Shown here: in pieces, positions 21,859-36,100 of the stretch | Layout of the letters: every line of letters begins with the position of its first letter | Position numbering within the stretch: the stretch's first letter is position 1 | NCBI GenBank assembly: GCA_004794655.1 | Contig: SMMW01000083.1 | Location: forward strand, 1 to 64,000 | DNA from: Marisa cornuarietis | Taxonomy: Eukaryota > Mollusca > Gastropoda > Architaenioglossa > Ampullariidae | Direction of reading: 5' to 3' | DNA: 64,000 nt | Notes under the pieces: generated by a model | The model's input: the letters and a program-made list of their open reading frames with translations, nothing else | Databases searched by the model: none | What the model was told of the DNA's origin: nothing | Position numbers and translations under genes: made by a program

Positions 21859-24800
21859 ATAATTTTTAATTGTGTGTGTGTGAATATATAATTATCATAA
21901 ACTGATTGGGCAAGCTCAAGTTCCTTTATCTCAGGAGGTTCCAGGTGTGCATCTGCATGCACACACACACACACACATGTACAGTCCGAATTTATCCACC
22001 TAACAGATTCACTGGACGAAAGGCGATGGTGTAACCTAAATATGTTCTGCCATGAAGTGCAGCTGGAGGAATGACTGGCATAATAACAGGTGATGAGATA
22101 ACAAGACCTTATATAAATGTGAATCAGATACAAGATTATGTACACATGACAGAATTATACAGTGTGAGAAAGGTCTTGCATCCTTTTTTTTTCAGTTTCA
22201 ACCAACATAATTGTCAGCTTGAAAGCATCTTGTAAATTTGGTCTTCCATCTTGTTCATATCCATGAATACTTTTTTTAATAGGAAACAGCTGAAATGTTT
22301 TGAAGGAACTTCTTCATGAGCTAAAACATGTTTCCAAAAGACTGTATACTTTTGGATGATGTGACACTGATGATGAATCTAAAAATCTATTCATTAGATG
22401 TTATTTATCCAAAAACTCTCAACATCCTATATATATATATATATCTGAAGATCACTCAAGCTGTTTGCTTTTTATGGTGCATGGAGTGGTTTTATGAAAC
22501 TGCAATCCACCCAGGATAAAATAATAATTTACGTACATAGCTTTAAATACATATCCATCACATAAGAATGTTAACATAATGTTTTGTAAATATCAGACTA
22601 TTACACCATTTTAATGTCCTGTTTAATCTTATTTGTGTACATTTTATTATTAAAATTCATGTACTTATGCAGTCTGCTCCCTTTTACAGAGCTGCTTTTA
22701 TATAAGATGGAATGAAACACTCCAGCATTAATAGCAGATGATCAGTCCATGCATATATTTTAACATATGTAACTGCACCATGGGCCTTCATGACACCCTC
22801 CCCAAAATTAATACACTTAGTTTTCAACATTAAAGATGGAGTTTCAAAGAACGCTGAACCCAACACAAGTTTATAGACTTTAATAATGCTGTTGACATTT
22901 GATGAAGCAGCATAGTATAAATAGTTAATCAAAATAAAAAATGCTGTGAAAACAACCTATCATCAAAAAGACAAAATTCTCAGGTGTGTAATTGACATAA
23001 GATCCAATGACATGATCATATACTTTCATTCATGTAGTTTTAGGTTTGCCACATGCAGGAAAAAATTTCTTCTCACATTATGAAGACAGGCAGACTACTC
23101 ATGACAAAAGCTAGCACCAATTCAGCAGCAAACCTCCCAGAACCCACAAAAAAAATCACGAATTCTGAAACAAAACATTTTTCTGCATCTGGCCAGACTG
23201 AATAATCTCCAAAAGACTAGGTTGGATGGACAGGATGGGGTAGAGAGAGAAGGGTAAAAATAATAAAATAAAAATTAAAAAAAAATCTGCCACCCTTCCC
23301 CCAACAAAAACTTCTCAGGCATCAGTATTTCAATATTTGATTAGCATATTTATAACGTTGTACAGTATGCATTATATAATCACATAAATCTTTTCAAATT
23401 GCATTGCTTATTTTTAAGTCAAGGGAGAGAAGCATCATAGCTAATTGCACCAAATTATTTACTGTTACAATATGTATGATTCACACATCAAGCTACTGAC
23501 ACCCAAAAACGAAAATAAAGCGTAGGCACGTAAGAACAGAAGACACAATGCCTTGACTACGACTTCTTTCATTTTTCTGATACAACAGGCAGTTACTTGC
23601 AGAAAAATGTCAGCCATTTTTATTTCCACATAGTCTGTTCCTTCGCACTAACTTTTTACAGTAGCGCATTGCTGTTTAAGCTTTGTTTGATGCTTTTATT
23701 TAATTTTTTAAAATATAATTTAACACCTTTTTCATGTTAATTCATTCTGCCCTAGAGCTGCTACTTGCTCTAAGCCAAACGTTGGGAAGACTTAAGAGGC
23801 CTTTGTGCAAAGACTGTCAGAGTGAAAGAGAAGGGGATGAAAAATGCTGTGAAAAACTGAATTTTCAAGGAAAGAAAATTTTTGTAGCTTCAGGAAGATT
23901 CAAATCAGATGCTTGTCTAGTAACTATCCTGGACAGCATAGAATCTTAACACATTCAAATTGCCCTGTTTATACTACGATGGACCATTCAAAATTATTTT
24001 CACCTCTAATAATTTATGGAATGTGCACATGAACAAATCAGGTATCATTCTGTATCAAGGACCATGGGAGAATGTCCAGTGCATAATTGTGACTTTATAC
24101 AGAACCCTGGATTTCTGCATGTAACTGCCTGCAATGCTGTGGCTACTTGGTCTGCTTTTAATGTATACCTCTAGGAAGATTGACTTGAAGGTTGTATGAT
24201 TATGTCATAAACTCATAATTTATCTTTGAAAGCCATATGGCCAATGATAGATGATGGAACATTTGCTGTGTATTTTTTTTCTGTCATATCAATACATGAT
24301 AAACCTCCCTTTGAAGCACACATTACAAGGAGCAGTTACCTTGGAATTGGCACAAAACAAGATAAAAGTCCATAGTATTAAAATCTACTAACGTTTACAC
24401 TACACTGACTTAAGTTCACTATGATCATTTCAATAGCACTCAAAAGCTTTATACACAAATATCATAAATAAAAACAATACCCTTTAACAGCATAAGCATC
24501 AGCTATCTGCCTCTAAGTAAGAATTAATTCCTATATATGTACAATGAAAGAAAGAAAAAAATGCATGTGTAGGAGTCAGGATGTTTGTTTGTGTTTTCTT
24601 TAGTACAAAAGCTCATATTGCTAAAAACACCTTAATATTTGTAATATCAGAATCAAGTAAAGCTCCTGGTATGACATTATTAGGAGTATATTCAGGTTAA
24701 AAACTACTGCAAATGTACACAAGGACAAATTAACCATAGCACCACCATAAAATAGAAAAGCTGCAGCAAGAAATGTCTTCTTGCAGTAAATGTGCTAAAT

Positions 24801-27055
24801 AGTTCATCAATGAGAAGTACAGCCATTCAATAAGTTAGCAATGAAATGTAAATGGATGGAAAGTGACATGATAATCAGATCAATTTTCAGATGTCCATGG
24901 GATTGAAGTGTCATAACTGGCCCAAAATAGCCAACGTGAGATTTTTAAACTGCAAAGAGGATTTCTGAATTAATGTGTACAGGTCTCTCCTCTACTGAAC
25001 ATTATATGTGTCATATGAACTGGACAGATAACTGAGACATAATAGTCCATAAAATGAGAACTTGTAACCAAAAACAGCATGAAACTTTAAAAAAGACCTT
25101 TCAATGCGATGTACATATAAGAAGGAAATGAAATACTTAATAACTGTTAAGCTTTTTTGATATAGTTAGGAATATACTGGCAGTTTCTGCTCATTTTTTA
25201 AAAAACTCAGCATGCAAAAACTAAATAACTGAATGTCAACTTGCATAAATACAAGGTGAAACAAAAAACATAATAAAGATTTAAGTTCACAGAAATACTG
25301 AAGCAATATGAAAATAAAACCTGATGCAAATGTAGCAAAACATTATTTTTTTTCATTACAGTCATGGTGCCTTTGTGCCAGAACTGTGCTTGTAAAGACT
25401 TGACTGCTTTTTATTCAGCAGAAAAAGTATCAGCTGTTTAGAAGTGCCACCTATAATCATATGAACCTGTGTGCATTATAGATCAGGCTGCAGAACTTTC
25501 TAGCAAACATTCCTAATATATGTTTCCCTAATTCTTGACTGATTTTTTTTTACACCATACCAACAACTAAATTTATATCATAGCAAGAGAGGCAGTCACA
25601 TTCTGAAATGTTGAAAAAACAAAATTTCCGGGTGATCTAAGAACATAAGCACTAAACAATTAGAACAAACAAAAAAGGAAAGATGAACAATATAAAAGGG
25701 TAAGAAGTGTGTTAAAAAATATGTAGTGGTCTTTGAAAAGGCTACTACCTCTTTATTCGAAAAACACACCAAGAAAAGAACTCTTTAGTTTTAATCTTTT
25801 TCAGATCTGAAAGAAGGAAAAATAAACTAAAACTTGATTTTTCAAGCAGTGCTGTGGATAAAAAGGAATTTTATAATTTTCGCCAGACACTGCTTTTTAG
25901 TTAGGAACACTTTCAAAATCCTTCAGACGATAAATCCCTTCTAAAAAGAGATAAATACTTCCTTTGTTAAGAATATACTTCTTACAAATACACTAACATG
26001 TTATATGAAGACATATACTCTTTAACAAGTGAAATACAAATAGTCCTTTTAAATACCCAGTGATGTTGACTAGTCAGTAGCATGGTCATGGACAAAGGAC
26101 TTGGCAACAGATTGCACTCTATTCGAGGGTTTATTAGTTAAGGCACCTCACCTATCACATGTAGTTATGCTCCAGTAAACATTGTGCATAAATATCTTGA
26201 ATCATGCCAAGACAACCTTTCTCCCAAGCAGTCTATGCATTGTATAAAGAACAGAAACATGCCCTTGAGAATTACTTTCTTTCTAACCCTCATATGTATG
26301 CATACACACACACGCCTGCACACACACACATACACATTTTACAGCACTAAAAAAGTTGCTAGTCTCTTTCCAAACAGCATTTAGATGTGCGTGCATGTAA
26401 CACTACATCTATAGTCAATCTCAATTCACTGCACTGTGAACTAAAAATAACAGCACACAGCCTGACTGTACAATCATACAATATCCCTGCATATGGACTG
26501 CAAGAGGAATTTTCAATGCTATATAAGTGGAAATCATTGCTACTGAGTACACGCAATTGTCATTGTCATTGAAGTGTGCCTAGAAAATCTGCTCCACTTT
26601 CACAGCAATTTCATTTCTGCATACAACTGAGATTTTCACATTTTTTATGTGGGAAAAAATGAAGACCTTCATGCTTTGCTATCTGGCAAAATGAGACAGT
26701 TTGGCGGCAAGATATTGCTTTAAGAGGAATTCCTTTCTGAGAAGCCCCCTCCCCCCTACTTACTCACATGCACTGTAACAGTACTTTAACTAATTTTTGT
26801 CTTTTTCTCTTAGGAATTTTACTCACAACCATTGTCTAAATACTTCCATCCAATAATTTTGTCTGTTTTCTGTACATCTGCCAGCTTGCAACCAACCTTT
26901 TAATATGCCCTTTTTCTTTCTCCCACATCATCCCCAACCCCCAAACAACTTGGTATGATGATGTCTCAGGTAAGAGACCAAATGGCCTTCTTGTTCATGG
27001 TGCTCAAGGAACTACATAGGAGACAATGCCAAGAACTGTTTGTGTCCATGTCCTT
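21859..27055. other. Convergent 3' region between integrins A and B
   Basis: AT-rich sequence that should contain the 3' UTRs of both genes. Candidate poly(A) signals for A: ATTAAA at 22649-22654 and AATAAA at 22933-22938. On the minus strand several AATAAA-type signals occur (for example TTTATT at 26130-26135), so the end of B cannot be fixed. Short CA/GT runs lie near 21961-21977 and 26306-26332. No convincing coding exon was seen. Confidence 0.55.
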
Positions 27056-27127
27056 TCATCCCTGCTTGCCGGCATATGTTGGGTTAGAGAAGGTCGAGGT
27101 AGCTTGCTTGTAGATTGGGTTGCCACC
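27056..27127 (-). CDS. Integrin B terminal exon, cytoplasmic tail with two NPxY motifs
   Basis: A 72-nt exon, acceptor ctgtag, encoding [20 protein letters not shown], then KQG and TGA. NPxY motifs of this kind bind talin (proximal) and kindlin (distal) in known integrins. The Ser/Thr cluster between them is also typical. Confidence 0.92.
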   Translation of the reverse strand, partial: GGNPIYKQATSTFSNPTYAGKQG

Positions 27128-30100
27128 CTACAGAAACATCACCATCAAGTTAAACTTCAATGGCCCTACAATAAACTGGAACTTTTGTTGCAGATACCAT
27201 GTTCACAATGCCTTGGATTGGCTTGGGAGTAAATTTCTAATCTAATTAAAATCCTTATAGACAGTTAAAATTAATGTATTTACTAGGTACCTGAGAAATA
27301 AGCTCTGAACTGTAAGGAACTGATTAAGTTTGGAACAATTCTTTAAGCATGCTTAGTATATCACAAAGCATCAATGCACGAGGAAATATTGCCTGATTAC
27401 CAACAAGAATAAAAGATTCCTCAACCAAGAACGGATGGGTAGCCGGTGCAGAAAATGAAGGAGTGACATGGTCCTATTTCCTAGCTCCAACAGTGGCAGC
27501 AGAGAATGTAGAGAGATTGTGGAGGATGGTGCTGATTTTACAAAGATCATAGCAGGCAGACCGATGATGTGAACATGATGTTGGTGTCGCTCGCTTTGAC
27601 GTACTTGGAGAGACTGAGGAGTGATGATTGATTTTTTCTTAAGCAGAAGAGGGCATCTGTTTTATCATCAAGTCTGACATCACTTATACAAGCTTTAACG
27701 GTGTTGAGCAGAGTGATTCAGTCTGCCTGGTAAAACAGTACAGCTGTGTGTCATCAGCATATGACTGATGAGAAACATGAGACCGGATGCTTGATGAAAG
27801 TGGTTTTGTTTATAAAATGAGCAGCATAGGGAGCAAGTACGGAGTCTTGGGAGACCCACCAAGAAAGGTGAGCAGGGAATGATGATTGACCATCGATGAT
27901 CACAAACTGGGACCTATCAGTTAGAGAGCAGTTGAACTATGCTAATGCAGGTCCAGATATTCCATAGATGATGCGAAGTCTTTGAATGAGCAAAGAGTGG
28001 TTGATAGTGTCAAATGCAGCAGACAGGTCAAAGAGAGTTAATGCAGAAACATTGCTGTTGAGGGTAGATAATACATCCTTGGTTACTTTGATGTGAAAAG
28101 CATTTAACAGCAGAAGATGCCACACAATGAAAAATAAGGGGAATGACTTACAGTGTCCCACTTGGCATTCTGTCGTTCTTTCTCAAATTTGGCAAACTCG
28201 TGTCGGTCATGGAGGTAGGTCAACAGTTTCCAGATGAAAAGAAGGGCGAGTCCAACAAACACAATACCACCAACAACACCGCCTACAATGGCCAACACAT
28301 TGACGGACTCTGGACACACTGGAAAAAAACAACAACAGCGTACACATTAACAGAAGTAAAACACGGTAGGAATACAAATTCATTATGTTTGCCCCATCTC
28401 TGCAACATACCAGTGAACATGCATAATCTCAGTGTTATCCATGCTGACCAAGAATAACCCATAAACATTAGTGTTTTATATGCTAAAATATGTGTGGAAT
28501 TTGTTGCAATAATGGGTCTGTTTATGCTACAGCTGTCTCTGTGTTAGGAGCTTTATGCTTCTGCAAGCATACAGACCTTTGGTTTGTTGCACTTTGATGT
28601 GGACCTTTCCATCAGGCATGTACTGATAGGTGAAATAAAACAGACAGTCGTCGTCATCTCGAAACTGGCATTTGCGTACTCCTTCACGTTCTGTCACATA
28701 TAACAATGGATCACCACAATAGTAATATCCAGCTCCAAAATTAACTATATAACATAACACAAGCATAATACAAGTAAAACTGTCTTCCTAATATCAGTCA
28801 ATGGATGCTGTGGTGATGAAAAGATTCCTAAAGAAATCTATGACAATGATGATGATGATGATGTCCATTTGTAATGCGCAGGTATCCATTCAGAGGAATT
28901 TTATGCATTTTATCAGAATGCATTTTGTCACTATTTTTTCCCCAACTTAAAACTCTTTTTAAAAGTTGCAGTAAAATTACTTCTATAATTTTCCAAATTT
29001 TGTATTTTGGAGATGCTGAACAAACATTACCAGTATTACCTCTGACCATTTGTATTTGCTACTTATCAATCTTTTTTAAAGTTTGAAAACAAGAGAATGA
29101 AAAATGGAAATGAATGTTTTCTTCAATTATTATTTCATGAAGATAGGATGAATGAAAAATCACATGCTTTAAATAAGATGAAGAATAAAGATCTTTACCT
29201 GGCAGGCTGTCAACAACCTGGATCCTATCTTTGGAACATTTCTGGTTGCATTCTTCTCTAGAGTACTGTCCAGACTTGAATGCCACACACTGCACACATG
29301 CCTGGTTGTCCTCACACTTTCCTGGGCATGCCTGGCATCACACACACACACACACACACACATAAATGATTACATGTGTTTATACAGAATAAAGTAGCAA
29401 CAGCTTTACAAATACTCGATTTCCAACACAGAACAGTAAAACTTTCTATGATGCTTTCTGTAACTCCTTGATGACAGCCTCACTGTGAAGCACTTCCGTA
29501 GAGATAACTCATTCAAATCTCTGATGTGGATTCCCTACAAAATCTTAAATTCTCTCAATTTTATAAATTCTGTCCACAAAACAATAATTTCCTGTACACA
29601 TTCTTATCTAACAGTTGTTAAAAAGAAAACGAACAATGCCACTGTTGCTGAATTTCAGATTCAATTTATTTAGAAGCTAAACTGGTTCAACAGACATGGG
29701 ATAACTCTACACGAAAACATGGAAGGTCAAAACTGACTCACAGGGCAATCATCACAGGTAGGCCCAATATACTGAGCATCGCATGAACACTTCCCACAGT
29801 TACATTTGCCATGCCCGCTGCACAGCAGCTGAAAAACAGATTGCAGACATTATTTTCCTACTCAAAATGAATAAGGGAAACAGAATGTCAAGTACTTGCC
29901 TTGCACAGAGCCTGGCAGAGAAGGGAAATGAGCAGTAACAGATGTTATATGCATCTTTCGAAAAACTTTCAAATCAGTTATTAAACAGAGTTAACATAAG
30001 GAATCCTAATTTGTTTTTTAATGTATAATACCAATCACTACTTGGATGATCGGCAGTGTACTGAAGTCTTGATTAACAACAGTTATAATCCTGAGCTAAT

Positions 30101-33100
30101 GTGTTTAACTTAAAAAAAAAAAATCTTGTTGTACCGTCTCTCAAACAGTGAATATGAAGTAAGAAGAGCCTGTATATCAACAGCATGATGAATACGTTAA
30201 CAAGAGGATTTTATTTATTATTTAAAATGCCAGCATCTTTCAGTTTCCTCACTGCTACATGATCTTGTGTATTCAATAGAGCTGTATCAACACAACTGAG
30301 CTGTAGCTATAAAGACATTCAGATTCGCAGGTGTGAACTGTATAGGAAGAGTTAAGCAGCAAGCCTGAATTACAAAGGGCACTCTTTCAGATCATTCCTT
30401 GATGTGGAAAAATATATTTCCATATTTTAAGCAGCAAATCTTCAAGTAAACAAGACAGACAGATACACAAGTTGTTAAACAAACTATTTTAGCTGGCTAC
30501 AAAGCAGACAGGTCATGTGAGACTTACCCCATTGTTTGCGATACAGCTGGTAGTGCTTGTCTGGCAGTCACACGCATCTCCAGAATAACCTGGCTTACAC
30601 TGGCAAGTTCCGCACACACATGTGCCACGGTCTAGGCCTGACATACAGACAATTCCTCTATATTGTAAATGACCTTATCTAGAGTGTGTAAGCAACTGAT
30701 TGCTGAAAATTTAGCACTGTGAGGTGCTGTTTCTCAGCATAAACATGAACAAAACCCATTCTATTGTTTTATCAGTCGTGTGGGACATTGGCAACTGCAC
30801 AAAAAGCCAAAGAGCTCAAAATTAAGTCAATGTGTCATGCACTGAGAAAAGGATTGCCACACATGAAAATGAATCTTGGAGAGTACTAGACAAATTTGTT
30901 TCCCAATCAAGGGTGGTTCTCCAAAAATGCATAAATGTAGTTTGCACAAAAATTGAAGTTTCACAATTGCCTTCAATTCTTATTACTGTTTCTTTTTACT
31001 CTGGTTTATGATAAACTGCTTTGTTGACCAAAAAATAACAGAAAAACAAAAAAACACCAAAGTACCGGCTATCTGAACTTACTAAAAGCTTTTAAAATTA
31101 GATTATTTGATGCTGGATGCTAAGATGCAGAGTATCACAAGTCAGGAACATGAAAAACTCTAAGCAGCAGCCAGTCAGATGCCAACCAACTCACCCCCAC
31201 ACAGTCCACCTGCAGAGTAGTCGCACGATGAGTCATCACACTGGCAGTACCGGCCTGTATAGCGAGGCTCTTTGCACTCGCACACACCACAGACGCACTG
31301 ACCCCGGTTAGAGCATGGCACTGTTGAATTCTCTCTGCAAACACAGTAGGATGTTTAAGAATGACTACCAAAAATGCACTACTAAGCAGTCATCTACAAT
31401 GATCAGAACAATGCGAGCACTTTCCACTGAACCCCTACTGCCATCTTGTGCATGTGGGCACAATGTTCTATTGTCAGAAATTCACTGCCCTCTTGTAGTA
31501 AAGATGAGCAACATCACAATTTCAGAGAGAAAAAGTGATTATCATTTTCTTCAGGAAAGGTTTGTAAAAATGCTTCCTGTTAAAATGTCACAATGTCTGA
31601 CACACTGACCCAATGCACTTGGCATCCGACTCCTTAGAGCTGACTTTGGTTGCGTCACATTCACAGTTCTTGCCATAGCGACCTGGATTGCAGGTACACT
31701 GGCCACATTCATATGTACCATTGCCATCAAAACATTTTGGGCTGTTAATCTCCTGTGGAAAATGTCATCAAAACATGTGTAAGGGCACGTTGTCAGGAAA
31801 AATTATGTGCTGGTTATGGAACAAAAGACCAAGCCTTATGCCATAAATTTCCCAGATTTTCTGACTGACCAAATCAAGACTAAATGTTCGGCTTTCCGCA
31901 TATTTTTTTCTACTACCAACATTCATGACCTGACACTGACTGAAGGTACCCCAAAACTGACTAACAATGCCACTAAGTGTTAAAACTACAGCAAAAATCT
32001 CCCCAATCGTTTTCACTTTTCTGCCTACTTAAAAAAAAAAAGTAAAGGAGAAGCAACAGCAGCAAAGACTCAACAGCATAAATGTTTTCAACATACCTCA
32101 TGGTCTGGCTTCTCGCACTCACACTCACACATGATGTCTAGGTCAATGGTAAGTTTTTCTGCCAGTCCAACAGGATAGATGCTAAACTCTTGCTTCCATA
32201 CCGCCTTGTCCTTTGGGCACTCAGTTACAGTGACCTCTGCAGTAAAGGTCACCTGTAAAACATTCAAATGTGATTAACCTTTAACTTCTGGCTTCATATT
32301 ATTTGCCTACTAATCTTAGAGGGAAAAAGTTATCACATAATCATATAAGGTAAAGGTAAAGGTCATCTCTTAACCTTTTCAGGTCATTGGGGGTGAGGTC
32401 TCCTCTCCCTCGCTGCCTTAAATTCCCCAACCCTCTATGAAGTCAGGTACCCATTCCCGCCAGCTGGGTCAACTGGGGGAAGTTTGCTGCGCTTATCGGG
32501 AATTGAACCAGTGCGCTCTTGGTTCAGACACCAGCACTCTAACCACTCGGCCATCCGCTTCTCCGCATAATCATATACATTGTTCTGGAAATGTTTTTTT
32601 TTTAAAGTAATATTCCTTTTCCACTATTTGTGCAATGATTCTTCTTTTATCCCAAACTTATATAAAAAAAAATATTCATTTTTTACAGGTCAGATGTCAA
32701 CTACTGTAGCTGTATCTAATATAAGACATTAACATCAACACTCACATTCTGTCCAATCTTGATTCCCTCACACTGGTCAGTCTGCTTCTCTCCTGTCCTA
32801 CGACCAGAAAAAAAGGTTCTCTCCCTTTTAGGGGTCCATAACGTTTTGTTTTCAGTTTAGTGTCATTTCCTGTGTTTTGTTATTAACCCTCATGAAAATG
32901 CTAATTTATCATATCCCTTTGATCTAGGTGTTATGGTATAAATCAACAATTTCAATTTCTCTCTCTCTCTCACACAACAGCCCAAACAATTAAAAAAATT
33001 ACCCAAAGCAAAGAAATTTCAAACACAACTAAAATGAAAGGTACCAATATTGCAGTAAAGGTCATTTAAAGGAAGAAAGGGTTGATTTCAATAGTCTAAT

Positions 33101-36100
33101 ATTTATGTCCAGGAAAAGAACAACAAATCATCAAGAACAAACTGTATAAGCCTAAGCCCTGTGCAATTACTCCTATCAGTGCAGAATGACTCGGTCTCAA
33201 CATACCCAAAGCAGCGAGAAAAAAAGCTGACACTGATGTTCTTGCCAATGTTTTGAGCTTTCAGCTGCACCCGAGATGTAATTTTCTGAGGACAGTAAAG
33301 GAAAAAAATAAATATTAAATCCTGTAAAGCTCTTGCTATTTCTATAGTCTTTCGTAATTTCTCTGCACATGAACCCAAAAAGTAAGAACAAATCAGCTGC
33401 ATAACATACTCACGTCATAATTTTCCTCAATCAGGCGCACAATGTTTGACGAATCATTTGCAAGTTGTCCTGTGGTAGATGACTCAATATATTGGGAGAG
33501 CTTTTCATACACAGCAAACTGATCCTTGGTGACTGCAAAAATGATACTGACTGAGCGTTCTTTGAGCTTGGCAGCAATCTGTGAGACACTTGGATAATCT
33601 TGGTTGGAGCTTTCTGTGTAAATGTTGTTAGCCATGTGACACGTGCCATCATTGGGTCGCACAATGCCACCAAGCTGTATGTCAACATAATCAAATATTT
33701 AAGCAAATTAAATCAATGAACATTCATTTTAACTCTGCAACATTAAGTCTTAAAAAAGAGGCTTGACTGTTGTTATTATTTTAACACAGGGGTGGGATAT
33801 GTCTGGCCTGTGGGGCCATACAAGGCCTGCGAAATCACATCAGTTTTAGTCATGGCTCTAGGCAAAAAAAGAAAAAAAAAAGTTGCCCCTGTTTTTAACA
33901 GGTAAATAAACATGTTAAATAAACAGGATTTTATATACAAGGAGAATCAATTTTTATAGTTTCTGAACACAGAGGACATTTTGGACTCACTTTGCCATCA
34001 CCAGCATAATGGAAGCCAGCATCTGTAGAAAACACAAGCATGCGACGGGAAATTTCACGCCAGCCAATCACCTTCTGAAAAAATTCACACACATTAAAAA
34101 GGACAATAATTCATTCAAAAAGATTAAGACTTATTTTACACAATAATGTAAATATTTGTAATTGTCACTATCAACATGACCAGCATTATGTCTTTCTGTT
34201 GTTACTAAAGCAATAAGAATTAAACCCCCGAGGCTAAAAGTTGCTGCATTTATACAGTACCTTGTACTAAGATAAAATGATCAATGCCTTCCACACACAA
34301 TAGCAGGAAGCATAAAAAAATAAGGCCTCTAAGGTTGATGGTTGCCAAATGAAACAGTACCCTGTACAGAGATAAAATGATCAGATTTCATAGACAATGA
34401 TTTGAGTTTTGATACCAAGATGCTTACTAACCTTGAGGAAATTGTTGTGCATACAATCACTATGAATGAATGTACAAGCGCTAGGATTGCTTTGGAAGAT
34501 ATTTTGATGAAAGATATTCAATAACTTTTAAAATTTCATTCCTATAGGTAAACTAACAGAAATAACTCCAGATATCTCTTACGGAATAATTTTGTTTTTC
34601 CAGTTACCTTCCTTGGTATTATTTACTCAGCTGTTTTCAGTTTCTAGTAATTGTACATTTCCTAGACCTAGTAACTTTCTTTTGAGACTGGCAATGCAGA
34701 GACTGGATGTGTCACATCAATTCTCAGAGCAAAACACACTCAAACTTTATTTTGTGATACTTTCTGATGACGATACTTGTTGAACAAGAATCTGACTATA
34801 TTAGAATTACTCTCAGAAGTAAGCTTTAGATATTGAAGAAAATCTGTCTTAAACCACTACATGTAGCATGAACTTGAAAATCCATTTCACTTACATTCCT
34901 GGAATACTAACTGTGATAACAAAATTAATCTGAAGCAAATTTGGGTGATATAATTTGAATTCTACTAAGATTTATCTATACAGAAAAACAAAAAAAAATG
35001 TTGCATTTTACATGGTTATTTCTCTTACAATTTTTTCATGGGTTTGGAGAGAAAAGCCTGAGGATTGAGACTGGTGAGTTAAGCCAAAGAAACAAAAGAA
35101 ACAAAGCCAAAGAAACATGGACTACTCACATCACACACGACAGACTGCATTATGGCATCAAAGCCACCCTCAGGGGCATCAAGATTTCCCGATACTCGTG
35201 CGTCCATCACTTGTTTCTGTGAGAAAAAGTAAGAACTGAAATTCAGTAATCGGTTATAAAAACAGAGAGCACCTTTTGAATCTCTCCTTTTTTTGTAACA
35301 CAAGTCCAGTTGCTACAGAGACTGATAATAGAAAATACTGCACAGACAATCACATATTTGAAAGAATGAGGTTGGGGGAGAATTGGTGTTTTGTGCCAAG
35401 TCAACAACTATGGCTACATCACAGGAAAGCAGCCACCCCTGTAAACAGATGCCACATGCAGAGAAAAAAACAGCAAGCCTGAAACGAGATCTGAACCCAG
35501 GTCAGCAAATCCTTACTGTATTGGTGACAGGTGCTAACCGTTACTTGAAACACAAAGAATAAACAAGATCTTTGATATAAAATAAGTTAAAGGCAAGTCC
35601 TGAAGCTTACAAATACTAATCTTTCCTTAACCAAAAAGAGAAACATTATTATAAAATCTGAACAGGACTCACAGCAAATCTTGAAGTGTCCAAATCCAGA
35701 CTAAGGTGATTTTTGAAGCCATAAGGAGGCTCACAGGGTAAACCTTGACTTGTGTGACAAGGTACCTGCAGTCTGTGAATGTATTAAGCAATTGTTAGTC
35801 CCTGCAAGTCTGTTACCAGCATGCAGCCAAGTATAAATAGCCATATTTACACGTGCAAACATGACAATGCATAGCTACTCCAGAGACTTACTTTCTGGGT
35901 AGAGTACTGACGTATGGCATGACAACTTTGTCCACAAATGAGCCAAAGCCAAGGCGGAAATTCTTGGTAATGGCTGACATGCGTTCCGCTGAAAGACAAT
36001 AAATACCAGCCTGTAATTTTGTGTTGGAACAATTTGCCCTAAGAGTACTAACAAGAGCTGACGTTAGTAGTTACAGCTGGGAGGTAATCTTTAGATCATT

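Noticed and set aside
34200..34400. Two similar blocks ending 'agataaaatgatca'
   Set aside because: The similarity is short and patchy; it may be an old duplication but cannot be supported further.
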